DNA of 7,859 nt from Saprospiraceae bacterium. Its GTDB lineage: Bacteria; Bacteroidota; Bacteroidia; Chitinophagales; Saprospiraceae. The position numbers and the translations under genes were made by a program. Positions 1-5,723 of the stretch are shown here, one piece after another. The DNA lies in assembly GCA_020630045.1 (NCBI GenBank), contig JAHDCE010000174.1:1-7859 (forward strand), in the 5' to 3' direction. The number at the start of each line of letters is the position of its first letter. Position 1 is the first letter of the stretch. The notes beneath the pieces are model-generated. The model saw only the letters and a list, made by a program, of their open reading frames with translations, was not told where the DNA came from and did not search any database.

Positions 1-1383
1 TTTTGACAATACTATTTTTGTTCCGGGCCGGGTTTGTTCATCGATTTGGCGGGCGATTTCCTTAGATGAGTCAAACATACCCCCTAGGAGGGGATATATC
101 AAACAGACCGCCGCTAACCAAAAAAATCCGACCCCCAATAAATGTGCATAAGTGGAATGCCTGGGGCGATGGGTTTGGAGCAACCACTGTCTCATCGAAA
201 AACCGATAATCGGAATCGTGAACGTAACCGCTATACGCCAAAACGGGATTTCCGGCAAATACTTCGGCACAATTATGATTCCGGCAATCATCGCAATAAT
301 AATGAATGCTCCTTCTATTCCCGATAACCGTTTATTCCATTTCCGATCCGCTTGGGTCATGATGGTATGTCCGGTCAACAAAGAAATTGCCGGCAAGGAG
401 GCCAATGCATAAGTCGGTAGCTTGCTGTTGACGAATTCATAAAACAACCATCCGCAAAGCATCCACAAGAAAATAGAAAAGATTTCAGGAGACTGCCGAA
501 GTTTCATAAACTGCGAAAAACTCCTAAATAAAGCTGTCAAGAATCCACGAATATAAAAGAAGAAGGAAACCAAGAAAACCAAAAAGAAATAACCCGGAAT
601 CCCGCCTTGTCCATTGATCACTTTTTCACCCGCCGCACGTTTGAAGATATAAAAGTCCAGCATCCAGTTGATGGTTTCTCCATCATCCAATTGCCAATAA
701 GCGTATCCCCACCAAAATAAAGGAAGCAGGGCCAACGGCATGAAAAACCAAGGATGCAGTCTAAAGACCCGCCAACGGTTCGGGTGGAAAATCAATAAGG
801 CGATGCACAACAATCCGCCGAATAAAATGATCGGCGGTCCTTTCACCAAAACACCTCCTGCGAATGCGATCCAAAACGTAAGTACATGGTACCATCTTTC
901 CGACCTCATCAGGAACACCACCGAAAACGCCATCCATGTTTCAAAAAAGAGTAGGGTGGCATCCGTCAGGCAAAGCTTGGAAATTCCTAGGAACAACACG
1001 GTCGTCGCACAGATTACAGTACTGACCATAGCTGTCCTTTCGGAAAATAATTTCCTACCGTATAAATAAATCAAAAGCAAGGTAAACCAAGCAAAAAAAG
1101 AAGAACTGAACCTCGACCCGAATTCATGGTTGCCGAAGACCTTTTGAGAAGCGGCGACCAACCACAAATGGAGTGGGGGCTTTTTATGAATATGAGTCCA
1201 AGTACCTTGTTGGGTCAGATAATCACCTCCTTGATTCATATTGTGCGCCATCAACGCATAAGCGGGTTCGTCCTGGTCAAAAAATGGAACGGCAGAGTTG
1301 CCGGCCAACAACAATACGGCCAGCAACGAAAAAATCACGAACGGATTCGTAAGACTCTCTAATATGGTCAGGTTTTTTTGCAT
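1..1383 (-). CDS. PMT/ArnT-family membrane glycosyltransferase (GT39/GT83-like), C-terminus cut by window edge
   Basis: The frame is open for 461 codons from the ATG at 1383 to the window edge, so the C-terminus is missing. Features of the polyprenyl-phosphate-sugar glycosyltransferase superfamily (PMT, ArnT) are visible. A first hydrophobic helix spans about residues 14-33. It is followed by the loop motif FFDQDEPAYALMA (residues 34-46), whose Asp38-Glu39 matches the catalytic acidic pair of the family. Further on are HKKPPLHLWLV, the second acidic loop motif LTDATLLFFE, VKGPP, and many hydrophobic helices. Near residue 350 comes FVNSKLPTYALASLP, closely matching the KLPTYxLP motif of ArnT-like enzymes. 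From family knowledge, such enzymes sit in the inner membrane and move a sugar from a polyprenyl-phosphate donor to lipid A, a lipid or a protein on the periplasmic side; the substrate here cannot be told. The start was chosen because the upstream ATG (1385-1387) is out of frame and the hydrophobic helix follows directly. A TAnnTTTG promoter lies just upstream. Family confident, specificity unknown. Confidence 0.87.
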   Translation of the reverse strand, partial: MQKNLTILESLTNPFVIFSLLAVLLLAGNSAVPFFDQDEPAYALMAHNMNQGGDYLTQQGTWTHIHKKPPLHLWLVAASQKVFGNHEFGSRFSSSFFAWFTLLLIYLYGRKLFSERTAMVSTVICATTVLFLGISKLCLTDATLLFFETWMAFSVVFLMRSERWYHVLTFWIAFAGGVLVKGPPIILFGGLLCIALLIFHPNRWRVFRLHPWFFMPLALLPLFWWGYAYWQLDDGETINWMLDFYIFKRAAGEKVINGQGGIPGYFFLVFLVSFFFYIRGFLTALFRSFSQFMKLRQSPEIFSIFLWMLCGWLFYEFVNSKLPTYALASLPAISLLTGHTIMTQADRKWNKRLSGIEGAFIIIAMIAGIIIVPKYLPEIPFWRIAVTFTIPIIGFSMRQWLLQTHRPRHSTYAHLLGVGFFWLAAVCLIYPLLGGMFDSSKEIARQIDEQTRPGTKIVLSK

Positions 1384-1399
1384 TCATTCAAATATGAAC

Positions 1400-1429
1400 C
1401 AAATGTAAACACTTCTTAGCTGATTCGAA
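1400..1429 (-). promoter_or_regulatory. Bacteroidota-type promoter for the membrane glycosyltransferase
   Basis: On the minus strand, TACATTTG (1400-1407) matches the phylum's -7 consensus TAnnTTTG exactly. TTCG (1426-1429) is one base off the TTTG form of the -33 element, with an 18-base spacer. Transcription would begin near 1393, about 10 bases before the ATG at 1383, giving a very short leader. It is assigned from consensus and position only. Confidence 0.5.
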
Positions 1430-1446
1430 TTATATACCTGTAGAAG

Positions 1447-1480
1447 TTGTATAAAAATGACTCCATGAGCGATAATTTTG
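1447..1480 (+). promoter_or_regulatory. Bacteroidota-type promoter for the SRPBCC gene
   Basis: TAATTTTG (1473-1480) is a perfect TAnnTTTG -7 box. A TTG at 1447-1449 can serve as the -33 element, with a 23-base spacer at the long end of the accepted 17-23 range. The predicted start of transcription, near 1487, falls after the in-frame ATG at 1485. This argues that translation begins at the ATG at 1533 instead. The site lies back to back with the glycosyltransferase promoter at 1400-1429. Confidence 0.5.
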
Positions 1481-1532
1481 AGTTTTGCTTTGTGTCAGAA
1501 CGAGCACATTGTGTACCGAGAAAACCATTTTT

Positions 1533-1967
1533 ATGAAAATTAAAATTTCAACATTGGTGAACCGGTCTCGGGATGAGGTTTGGGAAAAATTCGACGAGAA
1601 CCTTTTCCTAGCATTGAAGCCTCCATTGGTTCCTTTGGAGCTCCTACAATTCGATGGTTGTGAAACAGGCGACACGGTGAAATTACGCACGGGTTTTTCT
1701 CCTTTCCGACAAGAGTGGCATGCCGCTATCATAGAACATGCGATCCTCGAATCCGAAACCTATTTTATAGACATCGGAACAAAACTTCCATTTCCCTTAC
1801 GGGAATGGAAACACAAGCACCGTATAGTAGATAGTGATGACAATACGATGATTATCGACGATATTTATTACAGCACAAAACTCCTTCCTCTAGACCTTCT
1901 AATATGGCCTTTGTTATATTTCATGTTTTACCTGCGGAAACCCGTTTATAGGAAATTCTTTTCCTAG
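1533..1967 (+). CDS. SRPBCC-superfamily (START/Bet v1-like) protein, 144 aa
   Basis: This is a 144-residue protein beginning MKIKISTLVNRSRDEVWEKF. An initial beta strand followed by 'DEVWEKFDENLF' is the usual opening of SRPBCC ligand-binding folds (xxVxxxxxxVWxxF). Alternating beta-rich segments follow: GDTVKLRTGF, EWHAAIIEHAILESETYFID, EWKHKHRIVDSDDNTMIIDD. The end is hydrophobic and aromatic with basic residues (LLIWPLLYFMFYLRKPVYRKFF), a closing helix seen in many uncharacterised Bacteroidota SRPBCC proteins. The length fits the family (about 140-150 residues). There is no signal peptide, so it is likely cytosolic or membrane-associated through the C-terminal helix. An in-frame ATG at 1485 would add 16 residues (MLCVRTSTLCTEKTIF) that do not fit the fold and would start upstream of the predicted transcript. 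The ligand is unknown. It is transcribed away from the glycosyltransferase, so a shared role is only a guess. Confidence 0.72.
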   Translation: MKIKISTLVNRSRDEVWEKFDENLFLALKPPLVPLELLQFDGCETGDTVKLRTGFSPFRQEWHAAIIEHAILESETYFIDIGTKLPFPLREWKHKHRIVDSDDNTMIIDDIYYSTKLLPLDLLIWPLLYFMFYLRKPVYRKFFS

Positions 1968-1995
1968 TGATTTGGAGAGTTTCCGGCCCGATTAT

Positions 1996-2139
1996 TTACT
2001 TTGACGCTTTCTCTTCGTCCATCTCCTTTCGTTTTTTCATCATCCTTTTACGGGTTTTTTCCATCAAATAATTCCGTCTTGCCCTGATCGCAGTACTCAG
2101 GACAACAAGCGATAAAGTGACGATGATGACGATATCCAT
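1996..2139 (-). CDS. Small single-helix membrane protein, 47 aa (hypothetical)
   Basis: A short ORF reads MDIVIIVTLSLVVLSTAIRA, then a strongly charged tail (ARRNYLMEKTRKRMMKKRKE and MDEEKASK). The first 18 residues form one transmembrane helix with no charge after Asp2. The tail is basic then acidic and probably lies in the cytoplasm as an amphipathic helix. This layout is typical of genuine bacterial small membrane proteins and unlikely in random sequence, but no family is recognised. It ends 28 bp from the convergent SRPBCC gene. No perfect TAnnTTTG box lies upstream; the nearest is TAAATTTC, one base off. A 63-aa ORF in another minus frame (2048-2239) overlaps it and looks less protein-like. 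Moderate to low confidence that it is expressed. Confidence 0.45.
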   Translation of the reverse strand: MDIVIIVTLSLVVLSTAIRARRNYLMEKTRKRMMKKRKEMDEEKASK

Positions 2140-2272
2140 AATGCAATATTAAAGAAATAATTAAGGCTAGTTTGAAATTTATTGGAGTGGGTATCGAAGT
2201 AACGAGAAAAAACCATAATTTAACCACAAATGGTAACACATACCTAACTACCGGTATTAATGATCGAGAATT

Positions 2273-2809
2273 ATGTTTAACGACAGTGAAGTGCTAGAGG
2301 GTTTCAAGCATGGCAACCAGCGTGTCATGCATGGATTTTACAAGGAACATCGAGAACCGTTTTTGGCATTCATCCAAAAATCATTCTCCTTGGATCCGGA
2401 TGCCGCCTCCGAGGTTTATGGAGATTCATTTACGGCCCTTTATCTCAATGTGAGAAATGGCAAACTCGAACTGCCGTTGAAATCGTCTCTTAAAACCTAT
2501 TTGTTCGCCATAGGGCGGAATCACGCACTGAAAAAATTCAGGAAGCGCAAGGAGGTTTACGTCGAGCATCTTCCTGAGAAAGGGGAAGGACCGGCAGTAG
2601 AATCGGCTTTGGAACAACAAGAAACGATCGCCTTGGTAGAATCCCTATTACAAAAAATGGGAGAAGGCTGTCAAAAAGTCCTCCGGATGTTTTACATCGA
2701 AGAAGAAGACTTCAAGTCCATCGCCGCCGCTTTGGGAGTGGATAAACCCGCCTCCTTACGGAAAAAGAAATTTGATTGTTTGAAAAAAATGAGAAAGTTG
2801 TTGCCATGA
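2273..2809 (+). CDS. ECF-like RNA polymerase sigma-70 family factor, 178 aa
   Basis: The protein has the two-domain layout of small sigma-70 factors. Region 2 covers about residues 20-92. Its region 2.2-like helix is DAASEVYGDSFTALYLNV (about 43-60). The -10 recognition segment is SLKTYLFAIGRNHALKKFRK, where 'YLFAIGRNxxLKxFRK' corresponds to the family's 'WLxxIARNxxxDxxRK'. A short acidic linker follows. Region 4 covers about 117-175: ALVESLLQKMGEGCQKVLRM, then a helix-turn-helix (EEDFKSIAAALGVDKPASLR, then KKKFDCLKKM) that would bind the -35/-33 element. The 178-aa length is normal for ECF sigmas. The stop overlaps the next gene's start in ATGA, so the two are cotranslated, and that gene is the likely anti-sigma factor. 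No Shine-Dalgarno and no perfect TAnnTTTG box is seen upstream, so the operon may use another sigma factor, possibly itself. Target genes are unknown. Confidence 0.93.
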   Translation: MFNDSEVLEGFKHGNQRVMHGFYKEHREPFLAFIQKSFSLDPDAASEVYGDSFTALYLNVRNGKLELPLKSSLKTYLFAIGRNHALKKFRKRKEVYVEHLPEKGEGPAVESALEQQETIALVESLLQKMGEGCQKVLRMFYIEEEDFKSIAAALGVDKPASLRKKKFDCLKKMRKLLP

Positions 2810-3582
2810 ATCAAGATTACGATATAGAAAAAATCGAAGCCTTCATCCTAGAAGAAATGCAACCTGATGAAAGGGCCGCCTTCCAACAGGAAATAAATAA
2901 TGATGAAACCCTACGGGAAGAAGTATCTGCCTTCCGGCAAATATTGACCGGGTTTGAAGGGGCGAAAGTCAAAAATATGACTCGGCAATGGGAGTCGGAA
3001 TTCAAAACCAATAAACAACAACGAACCGCAACGGTCCGACCCATCAATATGTTTCGGCGGCGGGCGATAGCAGCGGCCGTCGCCTTACTGGTTTTGGCGA
3101 CAGGTTGGTGGGTGGGTACTTCAGGAGTGACGGACGATGCCCTTTACGCCACACATTATTCCGATGATTCGGCATACGAAAATATCAAATCCGGTGGAGA
3201 AGGGACAGCGAGTCCCTTGCAACAAGGATATGATGCCTACAAGAATGGTGATTATGAAGCCGCTATCCAGTTTTTTACAGGAGTGGCGATGGATGACGAG
3301 TATTACAATACCGCACAGTTCATGTTGGGGCACGCCAAAATGCAAAAAGGTGATTTTGATGGTGCATTGGGACATGTATCTGTCCTAGGAGCCGGTGATG
3401 ATATCCGCTATCGCGACGAAGCCCAATGGATGACCGTATTATGTTTCTTGAAATCCGGTGATGAAAAGGGAGCCAAGGCGACTCTTAATTCCATTATCTC
3501 GGATGATCGCAATCCCAACCAAAAAAGAGGGAAGGAGCTTTACAATAGTTTAACCTCCATTTGGCGTCAAGTGTCCTTCTAG
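2806..3582 (+). CDS. Membrane-anchored anti-sigma-like protein with periplasmic TPR-like repeats, 258 aa
   Basis: The ATG at 2806 overlaps the sigma-factor stop (ATGA). An in-frame ATG at 2776 lies inside the sigma gene and is less likely. Residues 5-45 (DIEKIEAFILEEMQPDERAA then FQQEINNDETLREEVSAF) match the N-terminal helical segment of many Bacteroidota anti-sigma proteins ('IExYLxGxLxxEExxxFExxLxxDxxL'). They contain no Cys or His, so the zinc-binding HxxxCxxC motif of classic anti-sigma domains is absent. After a Lys/Arg-rich linker, RRR (84-86) precedes one transmembrane helix (about 87-104), implying N-terminus in, C-terminus out. The periplasmic part holds about three TPR-like helical pairs: GYDAYKNGDYEAAIQFF (141-157), AQFMLGHAKMQKGDFDGALG (170-189) and AQWMTVLCFLKSGDEKGAKA (206-225). 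Inferred role: it holds the sigma factor at the membrane and releases it when the TPR domain senses a partner. Anti-sigma function rests on gene order and N-terminal resemblance; it could instead be a TPR scaffold. Confidence 0.8.
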   Translation: MNQDYDIEKIEAFILEEMQPDERAAFQQEINNDETLREEVSAFRQILTGFEGAKVKNMTRQWESEFKTNKQQRTATVRPINMFRRRAIAAAVALLVLATGWWVGTSGVTDDALYATHYSDDSAYENIKSGGEGTASPLQQGYDAYKNGDYEAAIQFFTGVAMDDEYYNTAQFMLGHAKMQKGDFDGALGHVSVLGAGDDIRYRDEAQWMTVLCFLKSGDEKGAKATLNSIISDDRNPNQKRGKELYNSLTSIWRQVSF

Positions 3583-3620
3583 TCGTTTTATCCATTCCCA
3601 AAGAAAATTATTATTACAAT

Positions 3621-3786
3621 TAGACATTATTACGACTTGTTTTTATGAGAGCTAGAATTAGAGATTTTATTCTCAATTGATGAATGCACGGAATCTGGTA
3701 GCCGTAGCTACCATGATGAGTACATGAAGAAGAGTGAGGATGAAAGATCAATTATAGCCATACAATCTAATTCGTAATAATGTCTA
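3621..3786. repeat. 166-bp foldback (long imperfect inverted repeat), MITE-like or structured RNA
   Basis: TAGACATTATTACGA (3621-3635) is repeated as an exact reverse complement at 3772-3786. Further nested pairings continue inward in order. TATG (3644-3647) pairs with CATA (3759-3762), and GCTA (3651-3654) with TAGC (3755-3758). AATT (3656-3659) pairs with 3750-3753. TTTTATTCTCA (3665-3675) pairs with TGAGGATGAAA (3735-3745), including two G-U wobbles. ATG-AC pairs with GT-CAT (3684-3689 and 3720-3725). At the exact centre is a 7-bp hairpin, TGGTAGC-CGTA-GCTACCA (3696-3713). About 50 pairs join two arms of roughly 80 bases. No coding frame of note lies within it. The outer repeat starts with TA and ends with TA, as an insertion at a TA target would. 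It could be a miniature transposable element, or an RNA made from the sigma operon's 3' end. Confidence 0.65.
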
Positions 3787-4226
3787 TTACTCAATACAAG
3801 GCGGGAAATTCATACAAAACCACCTTTTTTTAATATCCGGATTATTTTTTTGTGACATTCAAAATATTGAGTTGTTAAAGAAATGGCTTCTGAATCCCTC
3901 TTGGAATTGGTGCCTGATTCCACCAATTATTCGATAAAAACCCCTGTTGATTATCAATCTTTTCGTAAAGAGAAGGTTTTGTGAAATTCTTGAAAGAAAG
4001 TCCTTTTTGTTTTTTCCCTTTTTTGTGAGGGATTTAACATTTTCCGCCGGCACGCTTTTCGAATATAGTTGCATGTAGGTTATTTGTAACTGCAAAGAAT
4101 TCATTTTGACAAGTTACGATTCAAACCGACCGACAAAATTTTCATAAGAACACTTTTAAAGAATTCTAGGATGTCTTGCATCAAGCAAGACCCTCCTCCG
4201 TATTGTCAACTTTGAAATGAAATACC
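3787..4226. other. Gene-free stretch ahead of the secreted FN3 protein gene
   Basis: This is AT-rich sequence with homopolymer T runs and stops in all plus frames. It holds an 8-bp hairpin, AATTGGTG (3905-3912) with CACCAATT (3921-3928), and a second at 4173-4191. AAAGAATTC occurs twice, near 4095 and 4158. A minus-strand ORF at 3859-4104 has no protein-like character. No perfect TAnnTTTG box was found on the plus strand; the nearest is TATAGTTG near 4066, one base off. The promoter of the gene at 4227 is therefore not placed. Confidence 0.5.
4173..4191 (+). promoter_or_regulatory. Hairpin in the presumed leader of the secreted FN3 protein gene
   Basis: GTCTTGC (4173-4179) and GCAAGAC (4185-4191) form a perfect 7-bp stem around the loop ATCAA, ending 35 bases before the ATG at 4227. 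No U run follows, so it is not a terminator. A role in mRNA stability, or as an operator with dyad symmetry, is possible but unsupported. Confidence 0.35.
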
Positions 4227-5441
4227 ATGCAATCGTTTACATTTAAAAAGAATGATTTATCCCAATTAATATCTATGACAGGAAAACACATTTTTTCCTT
4301 ATTCCTATTTATGATACTAGGACTTCAATTGGCCTTAGCTGAATGTAAAGTGGAAATCATTGCGGAAGGATATGACATCAACAGTTTCTTATTATCTGCA
4401 AAGACAAGCGATGGAGGAGATAAGCCGGTAGCGTACAAATGGGTGATCGAAGGTCCGGGACTGGTAGAAACTTCCGAGTTGGATGCCGAAATGGTAAAAG
4501 CCAATTTCATCTATCCCGGTGATTACAAAGTTTGCGTGTATGTCACGGATGCTGCCGGCGACCAGTGTGAGCATTGTATAAAAATATCCATTCTTGAAGA
4601 GCCTTGTGATGCTCCTGAAAAAATGGAAGCAAAAGTCGTTTCCGCTACTTCGACCATCGTTCGATGGAATGCGGTTCCCGGTGCATTGAAATACCAAATC
4701 CGATACCGCAAATACAATGGTTCTTCTTGGGGTGTATGGATGAAAAAAACCGTCTTGTACAACAAAGCCTTCCTTTCGGATTTGGATTACAAAGGTATTT
4801 ATCAGTATCAAATCAGAACCTTTTGCAATGGCGGAAAATGGTCTACATATAGTATGAAAGGCAAGTTCCATCAGATTACTTGCGGTCAAGTAGACGGTAC
4901 GACCATCCAATTGAAAAAGCAAGGCGCTAAATGGATTTTAGTATGGGAAAAATTGGAAGGCGGAGCTGGAAAATATATCATCCAAGTTCGTGAAAGCGGT
5001 ACATCCGCTTGGAAGAAAGTATCATCTATTTCGAACGAATACTATTTCGCAGAAAGCGATTTGAAAGAAGGTACTTATTATGACTTCCGTGTCCTAGGAT
5101 ATTGTGAAGACGGCACGACCGGCAATTTTAGTATCATCCAAAAACTATTGGCTGAAGATGATGGTAGTATATTCGCCCCATTCCGTTTAGGACAAGAAGA
5201 AGGAAAAACAAAGTTATCCATCTTCCCGAATCCGGCTACGGATATCCTCAACATCCAAACCACTGACACCAAAGAAAATTTGACTTATACGATTATGGAC
5301 ATGACCGGAAGGTCAGCCCTATCCGGCTCTTTGAACGGAACCATTCAAATCAACGATTTGACACCCGGATATTATGTCATTCGCATTCACCAAAACGGTG
5401 AATTGCTTCATACAGAAAAACTCGTGAAAACGGTTAAATAA
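4227..5441 (+). CDS. Secreted PKD/fibronectin type III-like protein with T9SS C-terminal sorting domain, 404 aa
   Basis: A signal peptide is clear: MTGKHIFSLFLFMILGLQLA ending in A-L-A (36-38) before Glu39. The Cys at 40 is not a lipobox cysteine because Glu precedes it. Residues 41-122 look like a PKD/Ig domain (YKWVIEGPG; YPGDYKVCVYVTDAAGD). Two fibronectin III-like domains follow: about 127-219 (CDAPEKMEAKVVSATSTIVR, WNAVPGALKYQIRYRK) and 223-308 (WILVWEKLEGGAGKYIIQVR, GTYYDFRVLGYC). The C-terminal sorting domain, about 328-404, starts KLSIFPNPATDILNI, has YTIMDMTGR and GYYVIRIHQNG, and ends EKLVKTVK; this is the type A T9SS signal. The protein should cross the outer membrane through T9SS and be attached to or released from the cell surface. 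No catalytic domain is visible, so binding or adhesion is likely. The start may instead be the ATG at 4275, which gives a more compact signal peptide. A strong terminator follows. Confidence 0.88.
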   Translation: MQSFTFKKNDLSQLISMTGKHIFSLFLFMILGLQLALAECKVEIIAEGYDINSFLLSAKTSDGGDKPVAYKWVIEGPGLVETSELDAEMVKANFIYPGDYKVCVYVTDAAGDQCEHCIKISILEEPCDAPEKMEAKVVSATSTIVRWNAVPGALKYQIRYRKYNGSSWGVWMKKTVLYNKAFLSDLDYKGIYQYQIRTFCNGGKWSTYSMKGKFHQITCGQVDGTTIQLKKQGAKWILVWEKLEGGAGKYIIQVRESGTSAWKKVSSISNEYYFAESDLKEGTYYDFRVLGYCEDGTTGNFSIIQKLLAEDDGSIFAPFRLGQEEGKTKLSIFPNPATDILNIQTTDTKENLTYTIMDMTGRSALSGSLNGTIQINDLTPGYYVIRIHQNGELLHTEKLVKTVK

Positions 5442-5475
5442 TATTTGCTTTAAATTCAAATGAAAAATCAGGGTT

Positions 5476-5509
5476 CACCCCGCCGGATGTATTCGGCGGG
5501 GTGTTTTTT
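5476..5509 (+). terminator. Rho-independent terminator of the secreted FN3 protein gene
   Basis: CACCCCGCCG (5476-5485) pairs perfectly with CGGCGGGGTG (5494-5503) around an 8-base loop. Six T follow (5504-5509). It lies 34 bases after the stop codon at 5441. No matching U run exists on the minus strand, so it works in one direction. Confidence 0.93.
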
Positions 5510-5550
5510 GTTGGAATGAGAATTTAGTTCTTATTGATTGAAAGGGAAAC

Positions 5551-5576
5551 AAAAAAGCCGCTAAAGATAGCGGCTT
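5551..5576 (-). terminator. Rho-independent terminator of tRNA-Val (minus strand)
   Basis: AAGCCGCTA (5555-5563) and TAGCGGCTT (5568-5576) form a 9-bp stem with the loop AAGA. On the minus strand the stem runs into a U tract (5551-5556). It begins 14 bases after the tRNA 3' end and faces the plus-strand terminator at 5476-5509. Confidence 0.88.
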
Positions 5577-5589
5577 AAATTGTAATAGG

Positions 5590-5664
5590 TAGTGCTAATG
5601 AGACTCGAACTCATGACCTCTGCCCTGTCAAGGCAGCGCTCTAAACCAACTGAGCTATAGCACT
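5590..5664 (-). tRNA. tRNA-Val (anticodon GAC)
   Basis: A complete 75-base cloverleaf can be drawn on the minus strand. The acceptor stem is AGTGCTA/TAGCACT with all seven pairs. The D arm is GCTC/GAGC with GG in the loop. The anticodon stem is CTGCC/GGCAG with loop TTGACAG, giving anticodon GAC, which reads GUC and GUU (valine). The variable loop is AGGTC. The T arm is ATGAG/CTCAT with loop TTCGAGT. The discriminator base is A, as expected for valine. The genome continues CCT, so CCA is not encoded and must be added after transcription. It has its own -7 box and terminator, so it is probably transcribed alone or together with readthrough from the FG-GAP gene, whose stop codon is 59 bp upstream. 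Confidence 0.96.
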
Positions 5665-5683
5665 ATTTCAAAATAGCGGGTTG

Positions 5684-5691
5684 CAAATATA
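5684..5691 (-). promoter_or_regulatory. -7 promoter box of tRNA-Val
   Basis: On the minus strand, TATATTTG is an exact TAnnTTTG match, ending 19 bases before the tRNA 5' end. Transcription would start about 12 bases ahead of the mature tRNA. No TTG lies within 17-23 bases upstream; the nearest TTTG is 26 bases away, so the -33 element is weak or absent. Confidence 0.55.
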
Positions 5692-5723
5692 ACATACTCC
5701 TTGATAATGTCGTTCCGCAAACC

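Noticed and set aside
152..1069. Plus-strand ORFs at 152-412 and 740-1069
   Set aside because: Both are antisense to the membrane glycosyltransferase, whose frame is open throughout and carries family motifs.
2048..2239. 63-aa minus-strand ORF with hydrophobic stretches
   Set aside because: It overlaps the 47-aa ORF in another frame. Its composition (YRHHRHFIACC) looks like a shadow frame, and the 47-aa frame has a much cleaner helix-plus-tail layout.
3656..3678. AATT-GAGA/TCTC-AATT hairpin as terminator of the sigma operon
   Set aside because: The stem is weak, AT-rich and bulged, with no T run after it. Its bases fit better into the larger foldback at 3621-3786.
3859..4104. 81-aa minus-strand ORF in the intergenic region
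   Set aside because: It has no recognisable domain, signal peptide or promoter. It lies in low-complexity AT-rich sequence and overlaps the local hairpins.
4227..4350. Lipoprotein signal for the secreted FN3 protein
   Set aside because: The cysteine at residue 40 is preceded by Glu, so there is no lipobox. The A-L-A site before Glu39 fits signal peptidase I.
5590..5664. tRNA-Asp instead of tRNA-Val
   Set aside because: The plus strand shows GTC in the loop, but the gene is on the minus strand, where the anticodon is GAC. The discriminator A also fits valine, not aspartate, which has G.
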